From Nostoc piscinale CENA21 (GTDB taxonomy: Bacteria; Cyanobacteriota; Cyanobacteriia; Cyanobacteriales; Nostocaceae), in assembly GCF_001298445.1 (NCBI RefSeq), contig NZ_CP012036.1, forward strand, positions 5,611,690 through 5,675,689: a DNA stretch of 64,000 bases, in the 5' to 3' direction. Below are positions 9,991 through 19,455 of the stretch, piece by piece; within the stretch, counting starts at the first letter, position 1, and each line of letters begins with the position of its first letter. The notes beneath the pieces were generated by a model. That model did not search any database, was not told the DNA's origin, and worked only from the letters and a program-made list of their open reading frames with translations. Position numbers and translations under genes: made by a program.

Positions 9991-10488
9991 TTAATCACTG
10001 CGGAGAATAGAAGATTGCACAATTGCTTGTGCATCTAACGCCAGTAAAATTTCTTCTTGCTGTACAACACATCCGCGCAAATAAGGAACTAAACTAGATG
10101 CTACTTGCCCAATTGGGGAATGAATCTCATCAACCAAAATTTTAGTTGTTCCTTTAATTTCTTGTACAACTAAACCTAAAAGCAGTGATTCTACCTTAAT
10201 CACAATGACATTATACTGTTGCCTTCTGGTATCTATCGCTTCTAAATTCAACATTCGGGGTAAATCAATAGTCCAAATTATTCGACTACGCCAATTCATT
10301 AAGCCTAAAATACATCCCTGCATATTTGGCATTGGCGTTATCGCTTCTACAGGCAAAATCACGGCTTCTTGAGTGTGATTCATTGCCAAGATTGCCGCCG
10401 TTTGTTGATTTAGCTGAAACTTTAGATAACCATCTCCTAGATGATTTTGAAGCGGTTTTTCCGCAAGGATCACGTTAGTATTATTCAT
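9991..10488 (-). CDS. hmpC: CheW-like adaptor
   Basis: 165 residues. Single CheW domain with the GCILGLMNWRSRIIWTIDLP core and the later VPYLRGCV segment. It links the receptor array to the CheA hybrid. It starts four bases after the repaired stop of the CheY gene, so the two are probably translationally coupled, and the MCP gene follows. Family assignment is firm; the hmpC name rests on operon order. Confidence 0.88.
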   Translation of the reverse strand: MNNTNVILAEKPLQNHLGDGYLKFQLNQQTAAILAMNHTQEAVILPVEAITPMPNMQGCILGLMNWRSRIIWTIDLPRMLNLEAIDTRRQQYNVIVIKVESLLLGLVVQEIKGTTKILVDEIHSPIGQVASSLVPYLRGCVVQQEEILLALDAQAIVQSSILRSD

Positions 10489-10492
10489 GAAT

Positions 10493-10871
10493 TTAAAGCA
10501 CCACTGATTTAATAGCTCTTAATAACTGTTCTCTAGTGTATGGTTTAGTCAGATACACATCTGCGCCTTGTTTCATAGCCCATAATCTATCAATTTCTAG
10601 ATTTTTTGAGCTACAAATAACTATGGGTAACTTTTGAGTTACTGGATTTTTTTTTCAGTGAACGGCACAACTCAAAACCGCTCATTCCTGGCATAACAAC
10701 ATCAGTTACAATGACATCTGGTGTTTGTGAAATTGCTTGCTCTAAAGCTTCTTTCGCACCACTGGCTTTGATAACGTTATAGCCACTTTCTCTGAGATAA
10801 TGACTCATCAATTCTAATTCGCTGGGCGAATCTTCAACAATTAAAATTGTGCCTACCAAAGTCAAACTCAC
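10493..10871 (-). pseudogene. hmpB: CheY-like response regulator, frameshifted at an A9 run
   Basis: GTG start at 10869-10871, with AAGGAG eight bases upstream. The frame as given encodes a receiver (ILIVEDS, VTDVVMPGMSGFELCR) but stops after 86 residues. Reading with eight instead of nine bases in the T run at 10647-10655 (A9 on the coding strand) restores the rest: LPIVICSSKN, then ADVYLTKPYTREQLLRAIKS, ending at a TAA at 10493-10495. That gives a normal 125-residue CheY whose stop sits four bases before hmpC. No other lesion is visible, so the gene is probably intact in the organism or expressed by slippage. Labelled pseudogene only because the given sequence is out of frame. Confidence 0.85.
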
Positions 10872-10903
10872 TCCTAATTCTCCTTATTGTAGGAAAGACA
10901 GTC

Positions 10904-11956
10904 TTATTTAATATGTTTAAACACAATTTTCAGTAATTCTGATTGAGTAAAAGGCTTAGTCAAATAGCCAGATGATCTGACCATTTTGGCTTTCGCCCTA
11001 TCAATAAATCCTGTCCTTCCAGTCACCATAATGATTGGTGTATTTTTAAAGGATGAATGCCTACGTAATAATGAACAAAGTTCATAACCATCTAAGTTGG
11101 GCATTTCGACATCTAGCAAAATCAAGTCAGGTTTACTGCGGAGAATCTGCATTAATGCCTTAACAGGATCATTAATTGTCACCACTGAAAAGGTATTTTC
11201 ATCTAAAAATAATTTGATAGAATTTAACACAGTTTGACTATCATCAATGCAAGCAACTGTATATAAGCTACTTCTTTCCCGGTGCTTGATATGTTTCTGA
11301 TTGCTATTTTCACCAGAATCAAAATTGTTATTTTTTGTTAATGTCTTGTTATTTGATAGTGAATTGATTGCTGGTAAAACTGGCGAACCTTTAGCAGCAT
11401 TGGTTGGTTGCTGCACATGGTAACGATGTCGTAATTGTCTTTGACAATATTCCACTAGTAAACGCAAGTCTAGTTGACAGAACTTTGGTAGTTCATTCCA
11501 AGAACTGTCAGGATAAAATTCGTAGGTTCCTTCTTTTAAAATTAAAAATGATTCCAGCACCTCTTTAGCTAATTCATCTACTAAAGTAGCTGCTTGCATA
11601 GAACTAATGTAACGCTGCTCTACTAACCAACAAATAGCTTGGTAATCTGGATATGGAATTGACAGATTCTCATTGGCTGGTTCAAACATCAGTCGCATTT
11701 GTACACGAGTTGCACTGTTGAGAGTGGGAATATTTAAACTCAAGCGCCGCAACTGATTATCAAGCCGCTCAAACACCTTATCAGATGAAGAAGCATAAGT
11801 AAGTTTACCTTCTTCGAGATGGATTGACCATGAGGTTGAACCAGTAAATACACGTAAGCAACCCGTTGCACGCCGACTAGTTAGCTGTGCTAATAAAGAT
11901 AGTGGATGTAGTTTTTGGATTAACCGATGACTACTCATAGGAGTTAGATTTTGCAT
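10904..11956 (-). CDS. hmpA: PatA-like response regulator (PATAN domain plus receiver)
   Basis: 350 residues. The N-terminal half is the PATAN/DUF4388 type found in PatA of Anabaena and PilG of Synechocystis; an Asn-rich linker follows near residues 195-225, then a C-terminal receiver with CIDDSQ, phosphoacceptor Asp in LLDVEMPNLDGYEL, and TKPF. First gene of the five-gene hmp/pil operon. By analogy it is an output or branch regulator of type IV pilus motility and hormogonium formation. A second in-frame ATG lies six codons in. All phosphorylation residues are present. Confidence 0.9.
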   Translation of the reverse strand: MQNLTPMSSHRLIQKLHPLSLLAQLTSRRATGCLRVFTGSTSWSIHLEEGKLTYASSSDKVFERLDNQLRRLSLNIPTLNSATRVQMRLMFEPANENLSIPYPDYQAICWLVEQRYISSMQAATLVDELAKEVLESFLILKEGTYEFYPDSSWNELPKFCQLDLRLLVEYCQRQLRHRYHVQQPTNAAKGSPVLPAINSLSNNKTLTKNNNFDSGENSNQKHIKHRERSSLYTVACIDDSQTVLNSIKLFLDENTFSVVTINDPVKALMQILRSKPDLILLDVEMPNLDGYELCSLLRRHSSFKNTPIIMVTGRTGFIDRAKAKMVRSSGYLTKPFTQSELLKIVFKHIK

Positions 11957-12699
11957 TTACTTCAGCGAAATTCAAGACGTTTCATATAAATTGGTACATT
12001 TTTTAGTTACTATTCCCCAGAAAACTTCGTTTTTGCGTCAAAAAATACTACAAATACTTAAGTTGAAATTTAGGAAATCGTAACTTGATGTTATGGCTGT
12101 TGGCATTTACATCTTTATTTATATGAGTAATTAAAAGTTAAATTAATTACTGCTGTTGAAATTGTCAGCATCAGGAGAGTTAACTTTACTAACTGTAAAA
12201 ATTAAAACCATGCCCTTGCTTTTCATCAACTTTTAGATAAGCAAATCTTAAAGAACACTGCTAAATTAGCAAAATTTAACTAGATTTTTCTCAGTAGTTA
12301 CACTTAAAAAAAAATCAGCTTTGCCCAAATCAGATATAATGTAATGTTTAGTTAAGTAAGATTACCGGGAATTTACATAAATTCATCGGATGCAATCACC
12401 TCTAGTCGTTGTTAGTGGAATTGTCTATATGATTCCCACGGAAAGTACAACTATTGGTGGTCTTAATGAAACTTCAACAGTTTACTTGCTAGACTATTTG
12501 CTTGACACGTAGTACTATAAAGTAAAATGTAAGTATTTCAACAATTTTTTGTCAACTCAGATAAAATTACTGATGCAATAAACTTGGGTAAATATTTTGA
12601 GTTTGATTGACTTGTAGGCGATCGCCAAACAGATAATATTGTGTTCGTTATACCTACCCTTGAAAGTTCACCCTTTCCCCAATCCTTAATTCTAAGCTT
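11957..12699. other. 743-base region upstream of the hmp operon
   Basis: Very A+T-rich, with no gene I can support. It must contain the promoter of the hmp operon, but I cannot place it with confidence. A 40-codon open frame at 12390-12512 is too short and unsupported to call. The length suits a developmentally controlled promoter, which is inference. Confidence 0.5.
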
Positions 12700-13932
12700 T
12701 TAAAATACTGTCCCATCACTGTTGATTTGGATAGGGGGTTGACCGCCTTTTCTGAGTGCTGCGGCTATTTTGCGTCCTGCTGTCCAGGTTCCGCCTTGGA
12801 GGATTTTTACTAAAGGTAGTTCTGCAACACTCATACCTAACTTTTCGCGGACAGTAGCTGCAATTTCATCTAATAAAATTACAGTTAAAGCCCGCCATTC
12901 AATGATTAATTCTGAATCAACAGAATGAGATGAATCCAAAATATTTGGATCTTTCAGCTTAATTAATCCTAAATCGAGACATAAGCCACCATTACGGTAT
13001 TCTGGTAATCCTGTCAGTTCATCTAAATCAGTAATAATTAAACCTAGTTCTTGTAATGGTTCTAATAAAGAATATGTCAACCATTGGGAAAGTTTGTGAA
13101 ATGGAACTAACCCATCATCACTAATAGCAGAATGTTGCCAAACATCACCCAAATTAACACCAGCAATGGTTAATCTTCCCGGCCAAATCTCACTCAACCC
13201 TTGCAACACTGCACTTAATACCGTTGTCGCTGCTAACTGCCCATTTTGGGATTTACTCACAAGGTAATTAACTAAATTGCCTGGACGCGGGTTTTCTTCG
13301 CCAAACAAATGAGGGAAAGCAATTACCACTCGCCCCAATCTCTGCAATAATTGCGATCGCCCACTCATTCCCACCAATGGATTTTCTGCACTAACCTGAA
13401 ACCCAGTTGCTAATTCTGCTTCAGTTAACCTCAGCAATTTCAAAGCATCCACTTGCGGCAAACCTGAAAGCGAAAATGCCCCTGCACAAAACATCTCAAA
13501 GCTGGCAATAGCCAACCCTTCAGAACGCCCCAAACTCAAGCCCGTTGACTGTTCACGATAACGCCAACTTTCTCCCGCCCCCGCATCTAACAACACACTC
13601 ACAATTGCCAAATCAAACTTAGCAATAGCTTGTTGCAAAGGCGTTAGCCCCGCTAACAAATTATCTAACTTTGCCAAACGCGGTATACCCTGCACCTCAA
13701 AATGTCGCCATCGACTATGAAAGGGAATATTTAAATCGGGATACTCACTCCGCATCACTTCAATTACATAATCTGCCACTTTTCCCAACTGCGACAAATC
13801 ACAAGTAAAGTAAGACGACTTCCCCTCATTCACCAGCGCCAAAATTTGCCCACACCTTTCTCTTATCGCCCTGGGCGATCGCAAATACTCAATTTCTCTC
13901 TGTGAACTCTGCGCCTCTGCGGTTTTTTCCAC
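12700..13932 (-). CDS. URC4/Urg3-family protein (DUF1688)
   Basis: 410 residues. From memory of the family this is DUF1688, called URC4 in yeast and urg3 elsewhere, a partner in the URC route of uracil catabolism. Supporting segments are RSPRAIRERC near the N-terminus, DAGAGESWRYRE, FHKLSQWLTYSLLEPL, LPEYRNGGLCLDLG and the C-terminal GGTWTAGRKIAAALRKGG. The biochemical step is not established. It follows the URC1-like gene by 66 bases on the same strand, the classic pairing, which greatly strengthens the call. No uracil phosphoribosyltransferase is adjacent. Confidence 0.85.
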   Translation of the reverse strand: MEKTAEAQSSQREIEYLRSPRAIRERCGQILALVNEGKSSYFTCDLSQLGKVADYVIEVMRSEYPDLNIPFHSRWRHFEVQGIPRLAKLDNLLAGLTPLQQAIAKFDLAIVSVLLDAGAGESWRYREQSTGLSLGRSEGLAIASFEMFCAGAFSLSGLPQVDALKLLRLTEAELATGFQVSAENPLVGMSGRSQLLQRLGRVVIAFPHLFGEENPRPGNLVNYLVSKSQNGQLAATTVLSAVLQGLSEIWPGRLTIAGVNLGDVWQHSAISDDGLVPFHKLSQWLTYSLLEPLQELGLIITDLDELTGLPEYRNGGLCLDLGLIKLKDPNILDSSHSVDSELIIEWRALTVILLDEIAATVREKLGMSVAELPLVKILQGGTWTAGRKIAAALRKGGQPPIQINSDGTVF

Positions 13933-13998
13933 CCTTCACCTCCAAATCATAGGGAGTAGTAAAAATTTACCCGACTCCCCATTCCCGACTCCCCTTGT

Positions 13999-15262
13999 TT
14001 ACTCCAAAGAACGTCCCTTCACCTCCGACAAACCATCTGTATCCAACACATCCCCCGTAGTGTAATAACCCGCAGCCTTCTTCGCTTCAATTTCCACCCG
14101 CGCATCTTGGGGAATCAAATCTTCCGGTATCGCAATGCGTTCAACAATTTCAATACCAGACTGAGTAATGGCGTTGAATTTCATATTACTCATCGACACC
14201 ATCCGGTCAATGCGGGTAATCCCCAGCCAATGTAACACATCGGGCATAAGTTCCTGAAAGCGCATATCTTGGACACCCGCGACGCATTCTGTCCGGGCAA
14301 AATAGGCATCAGCGCGATCGCCTCCTTCCTGACGCTTCCGGGCATTGTATACTAAGAACTTCGTCACCTCGCCCAAAGCCCGCCCTTCTTTGCGACAGTA
14401 GACAATAATTCCCACCCCACCTTCCTGGGCAGTTTGGACACATACCTCAATCCCGTGGACTAAATAAGGGCGACAGGTACAAATATCTGAACCAAATACA
14501 TCAGAACCATTACACTCATCATGTACCCGCACAGCCACAGGTTTATTCGGGTCGGTAATTGCGGTGATATCCCCGACAATATATACAGTTAAACCCCCAA
14601 TAGGCGGTAAAAATACTTCTAAATCAGAACGTGTTACTAGTTCTGGAAACATCCCTCCAGTTTGTTCAAACAAGGCGCGGCGCAAATCTCCTTCCGTAAT
14701 ACCAAAGCGTTTAGCAACGCCTGGTAAATACCACACTGGTTCAATGGCTGCTTTCGTCACAACCAAGTCACCGCCAGGTTTCATAATTTGCCCATCCACC
14801 TGCAAGCGCCCTTTCGCCACCGCCTCTTGCAGTTCCGGCATATTAATATGTGCCTTGGTAATGGCAATTGTCGGGCGGATATCGTAACCCTGTTGTAAAT
14901 AGGCAGAAAAAAATTTCCGGTGCGATCGCTCCCAAAGGATCAAGTGAGACGATTTTATCAGGGTCAGCCCAACTTGGATGGGGGCCGATCTGCTCAATTG
15001 GGGAAGTATTGGTTAAATCAGCGCGGTGGTCTGTTTGTAAAGCGCCACTCGCCACCGCTAAAGCCCGATAAATCGCATATCCGCCCGAATGAGTCCCAAT
15101 CACATTGCGATGGCCTTGGTTCGTCAACGTTGCAATTACCGGGCCGCGTTCCATCGGTTCACTTCCGCCCCAGTTAATAGGTATTGGCTTGGGGCCGAAA
15201 CGACTTGGATGTGATGTTAAAACAATATGCCGGGAAACACTATTTGGCTTTGGCATAGTCAC
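13999..15262 (-). pseudogene. URC1-type GTP cyclohydrolase II homologue, one frameshift
   Basis: Two overlapping frames together encode about 420 residues. The first half runs from the ATG at 15262 to the A7 run at 14907-14913 (T7 on the coding strand). Dropping one base joins LDPLGAIAPEIF to SAYLQQGYDIRPTIAITKAH and the frame then stays open to 13999. The downstream half has GTP cyclohydrolase II features: three candidate zinc cysteines in HDECNGSDVFGSDICTCRP, and RKEGRALGEVTK where riboflavin RibA has REGRGIGL-type sequence. The long N-terminal extension and divergent loop fit the URC1/urg1 branch, not riboflavin synthesis. It lies directly upstream of URC4. The frameshift sits in a homopolymer and is probably a sequence artefact. 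Confidence 0.82.
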
Positions 15263-15834
15263 ACAATTTTAGATTTGAGATTTGAGATTTTGGATTTGCC
15301 CAACAGTCCAATGAGGGCTTGAGAATGCTAAAGTTGGGATTTTTGCTTGATTGCAGAGAAAAATCCGTATTCTATCCGACTCAGGAACTATTAATCATAA
15401 ATTTATCTTTGAAGGCAGGAGTTAGGGGGCAGGAGGCAGGAGGAAGAGTTTAAGACTACCACTAAACTTTCGTGAAAATGGTTGTTACCTTAGCTTCCCG
15501 CAGGATACAAAACCTCCTGCCTCCTGCCTTCTGCCTTTTGCCTCCTTTATGTAATGTTTTTCTGACTTATTAGTAACTCAGTAGTTGTCAAGTATCTTGA
15601 GTAAGTTTTCTGTTTTTGATGTGCGGTTTCTTAGTGACTAATTATTTACAACTCTATTATGTAGAGTTTCGTATTTGTCAGTATTGGTTAATACAATTAC
15701 TAACATAAAATTCGTTATTTATTCATACTAATGTGGAAGAAATTTAAAGATGGCATTAAATGTCACTGAGGAGATAATTTTGTGCGAAAGTTATTAATAA
15801 GGTAAAAACACTAATCTCGAAATCTCTCAAATTC
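15263..15834. other. 572-base spacer between divergent URC and TPR genes
   Basis: No gene. It contains the upstream regions of both flanking genes and the inverted GGCAGGAGG repeat annotated separately. The rest is A+T-rich without a motif I can name. Confidence 0.55.
15428..15528. repeat. Inverted GGCAGGAGG repeat, potential long hairpin
   Basis: A 16-base arm GGCAGGAGGCAGGAGG at 15428-15443 has its exact complement at 15513-15528, with 69 bases between. The right arm continues in the same unit (CTTCTGCC, CTTTTGCC) to about 15545. The same unit occurs alone near 43662-43690, 45636-45655, 54060-54092 and 58587-58608. Only here are two copies head to head. Confidence 0.8.
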
Positions 15835-16305
15835 ATGGATTCTTTATCTATTAATTCTTTACTTGAAGATTTGAAGAACCCTAATGCTTCTGTCCGGGAA
15901 AAAGCAACCAAGAAACTGTGGCGAATCTGGTTTCAGCAAAAGGGTATTCACGGTCTGGAAAAAATCGACAAAAGCCAAAAACTGCTAGATGCAGGTAAAA
16001 CCACGGAAGCAGAATCACTGTTGACTAAACTCATCCAAGAACAGCCTGATTTTGCCGAAGCTTGGAATCGCCGCGCTTTTCTGTACTACAGTCTCGGTAA
16101 ATATAAAGAATCTCTGGCAGACTGTCAGATGGTGATTCAAATTAATCCAGTGCATTTTGGCGCACTGCATGGTATGGGCTTGTGTTATGCCGCCATTGGT
16201 CAGTATGTGGATGCAATTAAAGCCTTTAAACGTGCTTTAGCAATTCAACCTTATTCTTTAGTAAATCAAAAACTGATTTTAGAATGTACACTCAGACTCA
16301 GTTAA
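15835..16305 (+). CDS. TPR-repeat protein
   Basis: 156 residues. Three or so tetratricopeptide repeats from about residue 50: a degenerate one at LLDAGKTTEAESLLTKLIQ, then AEAWNRRAFLYYSLGKYKES and ALHGMGLCYAAIGQYVDAIK, ending in KRALAIQPYS. The first 45 residues are a charged helical cap. No signal peptide, so probably cytoplasmic; TPRs mediate protein contacts and give no specific function. It ends 30 bases before the ABC importer binding protein on the same strand and may be co-transcribed with it. Confidence 0.85.
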   Translation: MDSLSINSLLEDLKNPNASVREKATKKLWRIWFQQKGIHGLEKIDKSQKLLDAGKTTEAESLLTKLIQEQPDFAEAWNRRAFLYYSLGKYKESLADCQMVIQINPVHFGALHGMGLCYAAIGQYVDAIKAFKRALAIQPYSLVNQKLILECTLRLS

Positions 16306-16335
16306 AAAATCGGTCTGATTACATTCTTTGGTTTT

Positions 16336-17400
16336 ATGAATCCGTTACCACCCACAACAACAGTGATTCATCGCTTTAGTCGCCGCCAGTTTATTCAGCA
16401 TGGTTTCATCTGTATGGGTAGCGGCTTGCTTGCTGCTTGTACCAACAGTAACCAACCAGCAAATTCAAGTTCACAGTTAGATAAAGTCAGCTTTGGGACA
16501 AACTGGTATGCACAAGCAGAACATGGCGGATTTTACCAAGCGATCGCTACTGGTATTTACCAAAAGCATGGTCTAGATGTCACCATTAAAATGGGTGGCC
16601 CACAAGTACCAAGCGGCACTCAGTTGTTAGTCGGGGGTGCAGTTGACTTTTTTATGGGGTATGGCATCGATGCCATTAACGCCATTGCCCAAGGAATCCC
16701 CAAAATTACCGTCGCGGCCATCTTTCAAAAAGACCCGCAATGTCTAATATCCCATCCCAACCCAGCAATTCAAACCCTTGCCGACCTCAAAGGCAAACCA
16801 ATTTACGTCTCAGCAGCAGCAAACGTCACATATTGGCCAGTTCTAAAAGTTAAGTATGGTTTTACCGACGACCAAAAACGCCCCTACAACTTTAATCCCG
16901 CCCCCTTCCTGGCAGATAAAACCTCAGCACAGCAAGGTTACATCACCTCAGAACCCTACGCCATTGAAAAACAAGGCGGGTTTAAACCCACAGTCTTTTT
17001 ACTAGCAGATTACGGTTACTCTACCTACGCCACGACCATCGAAACCACAAAAGAACTAGTAGAAAAAAATCCCGATTTAGTCCAGCGATTTGTTGACGCT
17101 TCCATTAAAGGTTGGTACAGCTACCTCGAAAATCCCCAACCAGGAAATCAACTCATCAAAAAAGATAACCCCGAAATGACCGATGACCAACTAGCCTTCG
17201 GCATTCAAAAACTCAAAGAATATGGGATCATTACTTCTGGTACTGCCGAAAAACAAGGTATCGGGGCAATGAGTGAAGAACGCTGGCAAGTACTCTACGA
17301 TAGCATGGTAACGGCTGGGGTTTACAAACCCAATGTTAACTACAAAGATGCCTTTACTTTGCAATTCGTCAATAAAGGTATGGAGTATTACAGCAGGTGA
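16336..17400 (+). CDS. ABC importer substrate-binding lipoprotein (NMT1/THI5-SsuA type)
   Basis: 354 residues. The N-terminus combines a twin-arginine-like SRRQFIQ (residues 15-21) with a lipobox LLAAC (Cys35), so it is probably an exported lipoprotein. The body is NMT1/SsuA-like: FGTNWYAQAEHGGFYQA, GLDVTI, VDFFMGYGIDAI, LADLKGKPIYV. Family members bind pyrimidine precursors, sulfonates, taurine, nitrate and similar small molecules. The divergent URC1/URC4 pair makes a pyrimidine-related substrate attractive, but this is inference. Downstream, after a repeat-filled spacer, come the matching ATPase and permease. Confidence 0.87.
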   Translation: MNPLPPTTTVIHRFSRRQFIQHGFICMGSGLLAACTNSNQPANSSSQLDKVSFGTNWYAQAEHGGFYQAIATGIYQKHGLDVTIKMGGPQVPSGTQLLVGGAVDFFMGYGIDAINAIAQGIPKITVAAIFQKDPQCLISHPNPAIQTLADLKGKPIYVSAAANVTYWPVLKVKYGFTDDQKRPYNFNPAPFLADKTSAQQGYITSEPYAIEKQGGFKPTVFLLADYGYSTYATTIETTKELVEKNPDLVQRFVDASIKGWYSYLENPQPGNQLIKKDNPEMTDDQLAFGIQKLKEYGIITSGTAEKQGIGAMSEERWQVLYDSMVTAGVYKPNVNYKDAFTLQFVNKGMEYYSR

Positions 17401-17612
17401 CAGGTGATAGGTTACAGGTGACAGGTGATAGGATTTACGCAAGAACTCTGTCAAACTCTTATAACTTCGCGTTTTTTGCGTCCTTTGCGGTACCCTGCGG
17501 GAAGCCGCTTCGCGTCTACGTTAAAAAGAATTATGACTTACGCAAGAACTCTCTTAAACTCTTATAACTTCGTGTCCTTTGCGGTTCGTTTTTTCATACT
17601 TTTGCGTAAGTC
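17395..17612. repeat. Repeat-filled spacer with a 78-base MITE-like element
   Basis: Right after the binding protein come CAGGTGATAGG-type repeats (to about 17431). TTACGCAAGAACTCT occurs near 17436, and again near 17538 together with AAACTCTTATAACTTCG. The second copy opens a unit whose ends are a perfect 11-base inverted repeat, GACTTACGCAA (17535-17545) and TTGCGTAAGTC (17602-17612). The unit ends seven bases before the ATPase start codon, so it forms that gene's leader. No transposase is encoded. Confidence 0.75.
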
Positions 17613-17618
17613 CTGAGA

Positions 17619-18371
17619 ATGAGTAACCATACAGCAATTACTCTGAGTCACATTAGCAAAGTCTACGCTAACGGCACTGTTGCCTTACAAGACCTAAACT
17701 TATCAATTCCCGAAGCGCAATTTGTCAGCTTAGTAGGTGCTTCGGGATGCGGTAAAAGCACAGTACTGCGATTAATAGCCGGATTAGGTAAAGTCAGTTC
17801 CGGTAATATTGACTGGGGCATACCACAAGCAGCGCGAAAATTAGCCTTTGTCTTTCAAGATGCTGCCCTGATGCCCTGGGCAACAGTGAGAGAGAATATC
17901 CGCCTACCGCTAAAATTGGTGGGAGTGCCGAAGCAAGATGCTCAAAATTTAGTCCAGCAAGCCTTAGCATTAGTCGGACTGACAAATTTTGCCGATAGTT
18001 ATCCCCGACAATTATCTGGAGGGATGAAAATGCGCGTTTCCATAGCTAGGGCGTTAGTCACTCAACCCAATATTCTATTAATGGATGAACCCTTTGGGGC
18101 TTTAGATGAAATTACCCGCAGCAAACTGAACAGCGATTTGTTAGATTTGTGGCAGAAATATCATTGGACTGTGGTGTTTGTCACTCATAATATTTACGAG
18201 GCGGTGTATTTATCGAATCGCGTCTTAGTTATGGGGACAAATCCTGGACGGGTGGTGGCGGATATTGCAATTGATGTGCCTTATCCCCGTGATGAAGAGT
18301 TTCGGACATCAGTACTATATAACGAATATTGCCGCAAGGTTTCCCGTTGTTTAGCCGAAGCTATAAATTAA
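17619..18371 (+). CDS. ABC importer ATPase (SsuB/TauB type)
   Basis: 250 residues with all nucleotide-binding motifs: Walker A GASGCGKST (residues 40-48), Q-loop FVFQDAALMPWATV, signature LSGGMKMRVSIARAL, Walker B ILLMDEPFGALDE, and the H-loop histidine in VTHNIYEAV. It energises the importer made with the upstream binding protein and downstream permease. The C-terminus stops within repeat-like DNA. Substrate as discussed for the binding protein: not readable from the ATPase. Confidence 0.92.
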   Translation: MSNHTAITLSHISKVYANGTVALQDLNLSIPEAQFVSLVGASGCGKSTVLRLIAGLGKVSSGNIDWGIPQAARKLAFVFQDAALMPWATVRENIRLPLKLVGVPKQDAQNLVQQALALVGLTNFADSYPRQLSGGMKMRVSIARALVTQPNILLMDEPFGALDEITRSKLNSDLLDLWQKYHWTVVFVTHNIYEAVYLSNRVLVMGTNPGRVVADIAIDVPYPRDEEFRTSVLYNEYCRKVSRCLAEAIN

Positions 18372-18487
18372 CCGCAGATGGACGAGGCAGTGCGTTGGGG
18401 AGACAGTGCGTTGCGGAGGTTCCCTCCGTTGTAGCAACTGTCGTCGGCTCTGCCGACTTGAAGCAACTGCCATACGGATGGACGCTG

Positions 18488-19303
18488 ATGAAGATTTTTG
18501 ATAGGAAGACTCAAACTAAGTTGATTTCTGCTGAGGCTTTAGCACCTGTGGTTGTTGGGGTGTTAGTGTTGCTGCTGTGGGATATTTTGGTACGAGTCAC
18601 TAATTTACCGCCTTATATTCTGCCTGGGCCGTTATTAGTATTGCAAACGTTAATTGCTGACTGGAACGAGTTATTTTCTTCGTTATTAATTACGTTACAA
18701 ATTACGATAGTAGCTTTTATTGCTGCTGTTGTTTCTGGCTTATTAATGGCGATTTTGTTTACCCAAAGTAAGTGGATAGAAAAAAGTTTATTTCCCTACG
18801 CAGTTATTTTACAGACAACGCCGATAGTAGCGATCGCTCCCCTGATTATCCTTTGGTTCAAAAACAACACCTTCGCCGCCTTAGTAGTCTGTGCCTGGAT
18901 AGTTGCATTTTTCCCTATCGTCTCTAACACCACCCTCGGACTCAACAGCGTTGACCGCAACTTACTCAACCTCTTTCAACTCTACAAAGCCTCACGCTGG
19001 CAAACCCTCTGGTATCTCCGCTTACCTAGTGCCATGCCTTATTTTTTAGGCGGATTAAAAATTAGCGGTGGTTTAGCCTTAATAGGTGCTGTCGTCGCGG
19101 AATTTGTCGCCGGGACTGGTGGTGCAAAATCCGGTATCGCCTACCGTATCTTAATTTCTAGCTATAACCTGCAAATTCCGCGAATGTTTGCCGCTTTATT
19201 CCTTACCACTGGCTTGGGTGTATTAATATTTGTCAGCCTCAGTTATCTATCGGATTTTATATTAAGTAAATGGCACGAAAGCGCAGTGAAATATGAAAAT
19301 TAG
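18488..19303 (+). CDS. ABC importer permease (SsuC/TauC type)
   Basis: 271 residues from the ATG at 18488. The frame extends back to 18329 and overlaps the ATPase gene, but those 53 codons run through repeat DNA (CCGCAGATGGACG-type) and encode nothing family-like, so the internal start is preferred. Six predicted membrane segments. The loop that contacts the ATPase is LFQLYKASRWQTLWYLRLPS, with the family's GA-type motif. Completes a three-gene importer with no missing part. Confidence 0.9.
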   Translation: MKIFDRKTQTKLISAEALAPVVVGVLVLLLWDILVRVTNLPPYILPGPLLVLQTLIADWNELFSSLLITLQITIVAFIAAVVSGLLMAILFTQSKWIEKSLFPYAVILQTTPIVAIAPLIILWFKNNTFAALVVCAWIVAFFPIVSNTTLGLNSVDRNLLNLFQLYKASRWQTLWYLRLPSAMPYFLGGLKISGGLALIGAVVAEFVAGTGGAKSGIAYRILISSYNLQIPRMFAALFLTTGLGVLIFVSLSYLSDFILSKWHESAVKYEN

Positions 19304-19455
19304 TATATAAATTAGTCTTACTTGGAATGTAAAAAAAGACAAGGGAGAGAAATATATATGAACCTTGAAGATTGCGATCGCTTTTACTAGTCTGCTAATG
19401 TAAAAACTCATCTGCGTCCATCCGCGTCCATCGGCGGTTAATTACTCTTGCTTTT

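Noticed and set aside
12390..12512. 40-codon open frame upstream of the hmp operon
   Set aside because: No ribosome site, family or conservation evidence; too short to support.
15421..15546. CRISPR-like look of the GGCAGGAGG arrays
   Set aside because: Units are about 7-8 bases, have no unique spacers, and recur as simple spacer repeats.
18329..18487. Permease start overlapping the ATPase gene
   Set aside because: The extra codons lie in repeat DNA and encode no membrane or family sequence.
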